Below are positions 1 to 5,350 of a stretch of 5,667 nucleotides of DNA, piece after piece (the first letter of the stretch is position 1; each line of letters begins with the position of its first letter). Source of the DNA: an uncultured Ruminococcus sp. Its GTDB lineage: Bacteria > Bacillota > Clostridia > Oscillospirales > Acutalibacteraceae. The position numbers and the translations under genes are program-made. Where the stretch lies: contig CADCQO010000256.1 in NCBI GenBank assembly GCA_902803585.1, forward strand, positions 1 to 5,667, read 5' to 3'. A model generated the notes under the pieces. It searched no databases, was not told where the DNA came from, and saw only the letters and a program-made list of their open reading frames with translations.

Positions 1-108
1 GGGAGGCACAGTCTGTTCCCAAAGCCTTACCATTAGGGGAGGCACAGTCTGTTCCAAAAGCCTTATCATTAAGGGAGGCACAGTCTGTTCCAAAAGCCTC
101 CCCTTTAG
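1..108. repeat. 36-bp tandem repeat, three units
   Basis: Three head-to-tail units of exactly 36 bases start at 1, 37 and 73, each opening with GGGAGGCACAGTCTGTTC. Units 1 and 2 differ at 3 of 36 positions and units 2 and 3 at 5. The start of a fourth unit (GGGAGG at 109) merges into the palindromic element that follows. The array is cut by the left window edge, so its full copy number is unknown. There are no unique spacers between units, so it is not a CRISPR. The junctions can form short hairpins, for example CCTTA (61-65) with TAAGG (70-74). It is intergenic and no coding frame explains it. Confidence 0.85.
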
Positions 109-135
109 GGGAGGTGGCACGAAGTGCCGGAGGGG
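97..135. repeat. GC-rich double-hairpin extragenic repeat
   Basis: Two perfect hairpins lie side by side: CCTCCCC (97-103) with GGGGAGG (108-114) around a TTTA loop, then GGCAC (116-120) with GTGCC (124-128) around GAA. These are followed by GGAGGGG (129-135). CCCCT (100-104) can alternatively pair with AGGGG (131-135), enclosing the second hairpin. The layout resembles a REP/MITE-like element that I recall as common between genes in Ruminococcaceae; that family assignment is from memory. There is no T tract after it, so it is not an obvious terminator. Confidence 0.65.
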
Positions 136-279
136 TTTGTGCCATCTGACGAAAGCATTAGAAATTGGCTCATTTACAGATTGAAGGAAGGCTGTGCGTG
201 AATTTTCGGCATTTCTGCACACCGTCAGCAAAGCGCTGTTCCGGTTCCTTTTTTCTGCCTCTGCCCCGTTCCGGCAGTT
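136..279. other. Intergenic stretch, nothing recognised
   Basis: Together with the repeats before it and the regulatory sites after it, this forms a gene-free stretch of over 400 bases. No RNA gene, RBS-supported frame or known riboswitch could be recognised. A short open frame from 165 lacks a plausible ribosome binding site and runs through the terminator and promoter downstream, so it is not called. GTTCCGG occurs twice (238-244 and 268-274), probably by chance. The sequence may be the 3' flank of a transcript from outside the window, since a terminator follows. Confidence 0.5.
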
Positions 280-313
280 CCTCCGGTACCATTGTATCGG
301 AGGATTATTTTTT
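280..313 (+). terminator. Intrinsic terminator upstream of corA
   Basis: The stem pairs 280-289 with 294-303 (CCTCCGGTAC with GTATCGGAGG): ten pairs including one G-U, around a four-base CATT loop. The T-rich run ATTATTTTTT (304-313) follows at once. This is a textbook rho-independent terminator reading rightwards. It would end transcription arriving from the left and insulate the corA promoter, whose -35 begins three bases later. The gene it serves is not in the window. Confidence 0.8.
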
Positions 314-315
314 CC

Positions 316-344
316 TTGATTATTTGCGGGAAAACGATTATAAT
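316..344 (+). promoter_or_regulatory. Sigma-A-type promoter of corA
   Basis: TTGATT (316-321) matches 4 of 6 positions of the -35 consensus. A spacer of exactly 17 bases separates it from a perfect TATAAT -10 box (339-344). The expected start of transcription is near 351, giving a leader of about 75 nt before corA. It sits directly after a terminator, as expected for a fresh transcription unit. Confidence 0.75.
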
Positions 345-350
345 AGCAGT

Positions 351-424
351 GTATCTCCCTTTTTGATACTCTGAGGGAGCATACCGCTTACAGACTGCGG
401 CAAACAGATAAGGGAGGGTATCTG
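351..424 (+). promoter_or_regulatory. Structured 5' leader of corA with RBS in a loop
   Basis: From the predicted transcript start, 351-360 can pair with 374-384 (GTATCTCCCT with AGGGAGCATAC, one bulged C at 380), forming a ten-pair hairpin. Further down, CAGATA (405-410) pairs perfectly with TATCTG (419-424), leaving the Shine-Dalgarno AGGGAGGG (411-418) in the loop, 7 bases before the ATG. CTCCCT (355-360) is complementary both to AGGGAG in the first hairpin (374-379) and to AGGGAG in the ribosome binding site (411-416), so alternative folds are possible. It does not resemble the Mg2+ M-box or another riboswitch I know. A regulatory role is inference. Confidence 0.4.
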
Positions 425-425
425 C

Positions 426-1355
426 ATGATCAGCTACTACAAGACAATTGACGGAAAAATTGAGGAAATCAAGGAATATGAACAGGGGTGCTGGGTGAAC
501 TGCATCGAACCGGAAGAAGAGGAAGTGCAGTTTTTGCTGAATAAATTCATGATACCGCCCGAACTGATGCGTTCCGCACTGGACGAAGAAGAGTCCTCCC
601 ATATCGACAGCGAGGACGGCACAACACTTATCATCATTGACGCGCCTGTTGTGGAAAAGGCAAACCTGAATATCACCTACTCCACCATGCCGCTGGCGCT
701 GATGATTACTGACAAGAACGTCATTACCGTATCGCTCCACGAAAACACCGTACTGAGCGAATTTTCGGAAGGCGTTGTGAAAAATGTCATTACTGCCTAC
801 AAGACACATTTTGTCCTGCATATCATGCTGAGAGTAGCGACAAAATATCTTCAGTACCTCAAACAGATCGACAAGATCAACAACCGCATTGAGCGGGAAC
901 TGCGCCGTTCCGCACAAAACAAGGAACTGCACCAGCTTCTGGATATTGAAAAATCACTCGTGTATTTTTCGTCCTCGCTCAAGGCAGACGAACTCACGCT
1001 TGAAAAAATCATGCGCGGCCGGTACATCAAGCTGTATGACGAAGATCAGGATCTGCTCGAAGATGTCCTCATAGAATTCAAGCAGGCTGTTGATATGGCG
1101 GCAATCCATCTCAACATTCTGACAGGCACGATGGACGTGTTCGCTTCGATCATCTCGAACAACCTGAACGTCATCATGAAAATACAGGCATCTCTGACAC
1201 TTCTGGTTTCCGTGCCGACCGTTATATCAGGCTTTTACGGCATGAATATTGTAACGGGACTCCCCATTGACGAATACTGGTGGTTTCCGATTCTGTTATC
1301 AGGCATACTGATGCTGATTCTATACTTTATCCTCAAACGCAAGGGAATGTTCTGA
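426..1355 (+). CDS. CorA-family Mg2+/divalent cation transporter
   Basis: This 309-residue membrane protein belongs to the CorA family, homopentameric channels that let Mg2+ (sometimes Co2+, Ni2+ or Zn2+) into the cytoplasm. Residues 1 to about 240 are the acidic and helical cytosolic funnel domain. The pore helix is about 250-270 (MKIQASLTLLVSVPTVISGF) and runs into the signature Y-G-M-N at 271-274. A short loop and a second membrane helix (about 285-303) follow, and the protein ends in a basic KRKGMF tail, as usual for CorA. The external loop after GMN reads IVTGLPIDEYWW and lacks the classical MPEL, placing it in a divergent CorA-like subfamily, so ion specificity is uncertain. Start: the ATG lies 7 bases after AGGGAGGG. 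It has its own promoter and terminator-insulated upstream region, which suggests independent control. Confidence 0.88.
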   Translation: MISYYKTIDGKIEEIKEYEQGCWVNCIEPEEEEVQFLLNKFMIPPELMRSALDEEESSHIDSEDGTTLIIIDAPVVEKANLNITYSTMPLALMITDKNVITVSLHENTVLSEFSEGVVKNVITAYKTHFVLHIMLRVATKYLQYLKQIDKINNRIERELRRSAQNKELHQLLDIEKSLVYFSSSLKADELTLEKIMRGRYIKLYDEDQDLLEDVLIEFKQAVDMAAIHLNILTGTMDVFASIISNNLNVIMKIQASLTLLVSVPTVISGFYGMNIVTGLPIDEYWWFPILLSGILMLILYFILKRKGMF

Positions 1356-1372
1356 ACGGTGAACCGCACCGG

Positions 1373-1392
1373 AAAAAGCGTTCCTGCTTTTT
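1373..1392 (+). terminator. Weak hairpin after corA, possible terminator
   Basis: AAAAAGC (1373-1379) pairs with GCTTTTT (1386-1392) around GTTCCT. The stem is mostly A-T and its T run lies within the stem, so termination would be partial at best. It sits 17 bases after the corA stop. No clear promoter could be found between it and the next gene, so read-through from corA is possible. Confidence 0.3.
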
Positions 1393-1428
1393 GGAAACAT
1401 GATGAGAGAATGAAATGCTTTACTTGAA

Positions 1429-1434
1429 AAGGAG
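1429..1434 (+). promoter_or_regulatory. RBS with two candidate starts
   Basis: AAGGAG ends only 2 bases before the ATG at 1437, which is unusually tight. It lies 11 bases before an in-frame GTG at 1446. The GTG start would place Phe-His at residues 7-8, the same register as the E. coli uridine phosphorylase N-terminus (recalled). Spacing and register therefore lean to GTG; codon preference leans to ATG. Confidence 0.55.
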
Positions 1435-1436
1435 AA

Positions 1437-3233
1437 ATGGTTATTGTGAACGAAGAAAAACTGTTTCATATTGCCATCACCAGACAGCAGGGGGCAAAAT
1501 ACGCCATTCTGCCCGGTGATCCGGCAAGAGTTCCGCTGATTGCCGCCCATCTCGAAAACGCTGAAAAATTAGCCTCGAACCGTGAGTTCACATCTTACTG
1601 CGGTACGCTGTGCGGCGAGAGAGTCATCGTCCTTTCAACGGGCATCGGCGGCCCCTCAGCGGCCATTGCGCTGGAAGAACTTTGTCAGGCGGGCTTACAG
1701 GCGGCTATCCGCACAGGAACCTGCGGCGGCATCAGCGAGTCCGTTGCCGCCGGTGACCTTGTGATCCCGACAGCGGCTGTCCGCATGGAAGGCACATCAA
1801 AGGAATATGCACCGCCCGAATTTCCTGCGGCGGCTGATTTCGGCATGGTGAGGGCATTGGTGGACGCCGCCGAAAAAAATGGTTTCCGCCTGCATACGGA
1901 CATTGTACAGAGCAAGGATTCCTTTTATGGTCAGCACAGCCCCGAAACAATGCCCGTATCCTGCGAACTGCTCCAGAAATGGGAAGCGTGGAAGCGTCTG
2001 GGCGTGTTAGCGTCTGAAATGGAGGCGGCGGCACTCTTTACGGTAGGCGCAGTACGTCATATCCGTGTGGGCTGTATCCTTCATGCCGTGTGGAATCAGG
2101 AGCGCAAAAACAAGGGCTACCATGACAGCGACAAATTCGACCTGACAGCGGAAATCATTACCGCCGTTGATGCGATGAAAGCCGTTATTCTGGCAGACCG
2201 TCAGAAAACACAGCCGGCAGAACCGGACACCGTCAAAGCCGAAGTCCTCTCCCCTGCCGTCATACCGGAACCCGCACCGGCAGTGATTGAAGCACACACC
2301 GAACCGCCCCAGCCCAAAAAGAAACTGATTGCAATCGTCGGCCCTACCGCCTCCGGCAAAACCTCTCTGGCGATAGCGCTGGCAAAGAAATATAACGGTG
2401 AGATCGTTTCGGCGGACTCCATGCAGATTTACAAGGGTATGGAAATCGCTTCTGCCAAACCTACCGAAGAAGAAATGCAGGGTATCCCGCATCACCTGAT
2501 GAGCTTTCTTGAACCGAGCGAAACATTTTCCGTTTCGGACTATGTACGTCTGGCGACAGAAGTCATCAACGATATCATTGACAGAGGAAAGCAGCCGATT
2601 CTATGCGGCGGCACTGGATTATATATCCGTTCACTGATCGACAATGTGACCTTTGCGGCGGAACAGCCTGACGAGGCACTGAGGGCGGAACTCAACGCCC
2701 GTTTTGAGGAAGAAGGCGGCGAAGCCCTGCTGAAGGAACTGGCGGCCTTTGACCCGACAACGGCAGAAAAACTCTCACCGAATGACGGAAAGCGCATTGT
2801 CCGTGCGATAGAAATTTACCGCACGACGGGCATTACTATGAGCGAGCAGATCTCCCTTTCCAAGCTGACCCCCTCGCCCTATGATGTCACCGCCATCGGT
2901 CTGACCTTTGCGGACAGGCAGAATCTGTATGAACGCATTAACCGCCGTACAGACGAAATGCTGGTGCATGGTCTGCTGCCCGAAGCCGATCATTTTTATT
3001 CCTCTGAAAAGAGCGTGACCTCCTCGGCGGCAATCGGCTACAAAGAGCTGAAGCCCTATCTGGACGGCAAGATCACGCTTGATGCGGCGGCGGAACGGCT
3101 GAAAATGGAAACCCGCCGTTATGCCAAACGTCAGCTCACATGGTTCAAGCGTGACGAGTATATCCACTGGATAGAGGTCGACTGCTGTGATGACGTTGTG
3201 GCAGAAGCCGAAAAAATACTGGCAAACTTCTGA
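1437..3233 (+). CDS. miaA: Uridine phosphorylase-MiaA fusion protein
   Basis: One uninterrupted 598-codon frame encodes two enzymes. Residues 1-255 are a uridine phosphorylase (uridine + phosphate to uracil + ribose-1-phosphate). They show His11, phosphate-binding GDPAR (27-31), Arg49, GIGGPS (69-74), RTGT (92-95), DSFYGQH (161-167) and ribose-binding EME (194-196). Residues 256-293 are a Pro/Ala/Glu-rich linker. Residues 294-598 are a full-length MiaA, which transfers dimethylallyl from DMAPP to N6 of A37 in tRNAs reading UNN codons. It shows the P-loop GPTASGKT (302-309), Asp327 in DSMQIYKGM (catalytic Asp of the family), CGGTGLY (390-396), NDGKRIVRA and TRRYAKRQLTWF (559-570). The start is ATG 1437 or, by RBS spacing, GTG 1446; numbering is from the ATG. 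An in-frame GTG at 2283 has no good RBS, so separate translation of MiaA looks unlikely. MiaA usually stands alone at 300-320 residues. The gene symbol refers to the C-terminal half. Confidence 0.9.
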   Translation: MVIVNEEKLFHIAITRQQGAKYAILPGDPARVPLIAAHLENAEKLASNREFTSYCGTLCGERVIVLSTGIGGPSAAIALEELCQAGLQAAIRTGTCGGISESVAAGDLVIPTAAVRMEGTSKEYAPPEFPAAADFGMVRALVDAAEKNGFRLHTDIVQSKDSFYGQHSPETMPVSCELLQKWEAWKRLGVLASEMEAAALFTVGAVRHIRVGCILHAVWNQERKNKGYHDSDKFDLTAEIITAVDAMKAVILADRQKTQPAEPDTVKAEVLSPAVIPEPAPAVIEAHTEPPQPKKKLIAIVGPTASGKTSLAIALAKKYNGEIVSADSMQIYKGMEIASAKPTEEEMQGIPHHLMSFLEPSETFSVSDYVRLATEVINDIIDRGKQPILCGGTGLYIRSLIDNVTFAAEQPDEALRAELNARFEEEGGEALLKELAAFDPTTAEKLSPNDGKRIVRAIEIYRTTGITMSEQISLSKLTPSPYDVTAIGLTFADRQNLYERINRRTDEMLVHGLLPEADHFYSSEKSVTSSAAIGYKELKPYLDGKITLDAAAERLKMETRRYAKRQLTWFKRDEYIHWIEVDCCDDVVAEAEKILANF

Positions 3234-3298
3234 AAAACGAACCGGCGGTTTTCCGCTGTCCGGAGCCTGTATTCAGGAAAACCTCTCTGCCAAGCAAG

Positions 3299-3318
3299 AA
3301 GGGAGTGAAAAAGGATTG
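3299..3318 (+). promoter_or_regulatory. RBS and TTG start of the HlyD-like gene
   Basis: AAGGGAG (3299-3305) lies 10 bases before a TTG at 3316. The frame is open further upstream to an ATG at 3187, inside the end of the preceding gene, but that start has no RBS and would add 43 residues ahead of the membrane anchor. Starting at TTG puts a short basic stretch and a membrane helix at the very N-terminus, as expected for this family. Confidence 0.65.
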
Positions 3319-4629
3319 GACAAAACGACAATTATCAAGCGTGTGCTGATGACACTGCTCACGGTGCTGGTCATTATGTATGTGATATCGGTCGTCTGCC
3401 GTGCGAGCTTTACGCAGGTCAGCACGATTATCGCCAAAGAAACGATCGCCTACAACGCCGTGACCTGCGACTGCTTTATCATTCATGACGAAAAACTGAT
3501 TACGTCAGACGGAAGCGGCATCATATCCTATGTGGCGGAGGACGGCGAAAAGGTTTCTGTCAATCAGCCGGTGGCGGGTGTCTTTGACAGCGTGGCATCT
3601 GCCGGCACAAAGCAGGAAAGCGAGCTTCTGAAGAAAAAAATCTCGATGCTCCAGCAGCTGCAGGAAAACGCCGAAACCTTTACCAAAACACCGTCTGAAC
3701 TGGATAAAAACATCGCTTCTTATCTCGTCAGAACGAATATCGAAAAAAACAACGGCCGTCTGACAAATGTCGATGCCCTGTCGGAGGATATTCTGTATGC
3801 CATCAATGAGCGTCAGCTGATCACGGGAAAATCCCTGCACTACGGCGCAAAGATCAGCGAACTGGAGCTGAAAAGCAAACAGCTGGAACAGGAGCTTTCC
3901 AAAGGCAAAAAAAACAAGGAAATCAAGTCACCTGTCACGGGCTACTTTGTCAGCAGTGCGGACGGCTACGAAAACATCTTTTCGGCGGACAAACTCGACA
4001 AAATCCTGCCGGAGGACATGGCGGAAGGGGCTATTCAGAAAAAGGAAGTCCCCCAGAATGTCATCGGAAAGACCATTCAGGGCGTTTACTGGTATGCGGC
4101 GTGTCCGGTATCGGCGGAAGATGCCCTGAAAATCAAGAACGCCTACAGCCTGCATATGGATATTCCCGTTGTATCCGGTGAAAAATTAGAGGTAGAGCTG
4201 TATTCTATCAACCAGAAAACAAAGTCCTCTGACGCCGTTGTCATTCTGAGAGGTACTTATATGAACGCAGAAATGGCAAATCTCCGCAAGGGAAAGTTTT
4301 CTATCATTCTGCGTACCTATCACGGTATTGCAATTCCTAAATCTGCCGTACATGAACGGGAGCTGACACGCACCACAGAAGATGAAAACGGCAATGAAAC
4401 AACCGAAACAAAGCTGTGTTCCGGCGTTTTCATCAAGTTCGGCAACGAAGTGGCATTCCGTGAGATTCTCCCCATTTTCTCAGGGGAAGATTACATTATC
4501 AGCAGTCTTTCGGAGTCGGACAAGGAAAGTCTGTTCCTGCAAAAGCCCGGAGCGGTGCAGGTATATGACGAAATCATTGTGGAAGGAGCAAATCTGTATG
4601 CCGGAAAAATTATCGGAAGAAATGTCTGA
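3316..4629 (+). CDS. HlyD-like membrane-anchored adaptor protein
   Basis: The 437-residue protein, read from TTG, resembles HlyD/membrane-fusion-type adaptors. A basic N-terminus (DKTTIIKR) precedes one membrane helix (about 9-28), so most of the chain should lie outside the membrane. Around 57-90 is the first half of a biotinyl/lipoyl-like barrel (HDEKLITSDGSGIISYVAED...). Then come charged helical, probably coiled-coil stretches (about 94-118 and 168-200), and the second barrel half begins at KSPVTGYF (204-211). The C-terminal half is beta-rich and ends with VYDEIIVEGANLYAGKII, a tail I recall from Clostridial homologues next to yggS and sepF. Such proteins pair with ABC or RND exporters in Gram-negatives. 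No transporter is adjacent here, so the true role is unknown and may concern the envelope or division. It follows the fusion gene by 82 bases and its end overlaps yggS. Confidence 0.72.
   Translation: MDKTTIIKRVLMTLLTVLVIMYVISVVCRASFTQVSTIIAKETIAYNAVTCDCFIIHDEKLITSDGSGIISYVAEDGEKVSVNQPVAGVFDSVASAGTKQESELLKKKISMLQQLQENAETFTKTPSELDKNIASYLVRTNIEKNNGRLTNVDALSEDILYAINERQLITGKSLHYGAKISELELKSKQLEQELSKGKKNKEIKSPVTGYFVSSADGYENIFSADKLDKILPEDMAEGAIQKKEVPQNVIGKTIQGVYWYAACPVSAEDALKIKNAYSLHMDIPVVSGEKLEVELYSINQKTKSSDAVVILRGTYMNAEMANLRKGKFSIILRTYHGIAIPKSAVHERELTRTTEDENGNETTETKLCSGVFIKFGNEVAFREILPIFSGEDYIISSLSESDKESLFLQKPGAVQVYDEIIVEGANLYAGKIIGRNV
4581..4588 (+). promoter_or_regulatory. RBS deciding the yggS start inside the HlyD-like gene
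   Basis: GGAAGGAG lies 9 bases before the ATG at 4598, an ideal arrangement. The next in-frame ATG (4622) has only CGGAAGA ending 1 base before it. The upstream start is therefore preferred, although both give normal family lengths. Confidence 0.65.
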
Positions 4630-5332
4630 ACGGCTTGAAGCGGTCAGACTGAACTATGAAGAAATCACACAGGCAATCGCCGGCGCGGCCGTACAGTCGG
4701 GCAGAAAACCGGAGGATATCACCTTTCTGGCGGCAACCAAAACAGTAGAACCCGCTGTCATCAACTACGCTGTTTCGCTGGGACTGCGCTGTATCGGAGA
4801 AAACAAGGTGCAGGAACTGCTTTCAAAGTATGACGAATACGACCTTGCACACTGCGATCTCCAGTTCATCGGTCATTTGCAGACCAACAAGGTGCGCCAG
4901 ATCGTCGGCAAAGTTTCTATGATACAGTCTGTGGACAGCCTGCGTCTGGCTCAGGAAATCGACAGACAGTCGGCTAAAAACGGCATCATTACCGATGTTC
5001 TGGCAGAGGTCAACATCGGCAGGGAAGAAAATAAATCCGGCGTTTTTGCGGAAGCCCTTGAGGAACTGCTTAAACAAATGTCGGAACTGCACCATATTAA
5101 AGTGAGAGGCCTTATGACAATTCCCCCTGTTTGCGACAGAAAAGCCGATGTTTGTAAATTTTTTGACCGTATGCACGAATTATTTATTGACATTTCAGCC
5201 AAAACATTAGATAATGTAAACATGGACTTTCTTTCCATGGGAATGTCCGATGATTTTACAGAAGCAATACAATCGGGCGCCAATATGGTGCGCATCGGCT
5301 CCAAACTGTTTGGCGCAAGAATATACCGATAA
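4598..5332 (+). CDS. YggS/YlmE family PLP homeostasis protein
   Basis: This 244-residue protein of the YggS/YlmE/PROSC family is a cytosolic single-domain TIM barrel resembling the N-terminal half of alanine racemase. It binds pyridoxal 5'-phosphate and balances cellular PLP and amino-acid pools; no enzymatic reaction is established for the family. Family landmarks in order are the PLP lysine in AATKTVEPAV (Lys48 from this start, Lys40 from the ATG at 4622), GENKVQE, FIGHLQTNK, QSVDS, EVNIGREENKSG, RGLMTIPP and the C-terminal phosphate-binding stretch LSMGMSDDF...VRIGSKLFGAR. E. coli YggS has 234 residues, so the length is normal. The start overlaps the preceding gene by 32 bases, implying translational coupling. 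The gene before sepF in many Gram-positives is this one (ylmE in Bacillus). The last 250 bases are visibly more AT-rich than the rest. Confidence 0.93.
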   Translation: MPEKLSEEMSERLEAVRLNYEEITQAIAGAAVQSGRKPEDITFLAATKTVEPAVINYAVSLGLRCIGENKVQELLSKYDEYDLAHCDLQFIGHLQTNKVRQIVGKVSMIQSVDSLRLAQEIDRQSAKNGIITDVLAEVNIGREENKSGVFAEALEELLKQMSELHHIKVRGLMTIPPVCDRKADVCKFFDRMHELFIDISAKTLDNVNMDFLSMGMSDDFTEAIQSGANMVRIGSKLFGARIYR

Positions 5333-5350
5333 TATGGAGGATGGTTAACG

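Noticed and set aside
1..108. Possible CRISPR array because of the 36-base period
   Set aside because: The whole 36-base unit repeats; there are no unique spacers and no cas genes.
165..374. Small + strand frame of 69 codons before corA
   Set aside because: It crosses a strong terminator and the corA promoter, lacks a convincing ribosome binding site, and has a low-complexity Ser/Pro/Phe translation.
225..932. Open frame of 235 codons on the - strand, antisense to the first half of corA
   Set aside because: It overlaps a clear CorA gene, runs back through the promoter and terminator, has no RBS support, and its Cys/His/Phe-rich translation resembles no known protein.
1391..1420. Possible promoter before the fusion gene starting with TTGGAA at 1391
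   Set aside because: No acceptable -10 box lies 16-18 bases downstream.
3234..3315. Possible terminator between the fusion gene and the HlyD-like gene (GCGG-TTTT-CCGC and CCTG-TATT-CAGG hairpins)
   Set aside because: The stems are only four to six pairs and no T tract follows; read-through into the next gene is more likely.
4382..4597. N-terminal extension of yggS to an ATG at 4382
   Set aside because: It lies in another frame of the HlyD-like gene, translates to a Cys/Ser/Arg-rich shadow sequence, and would make the protein about 70 residues longer than the family.
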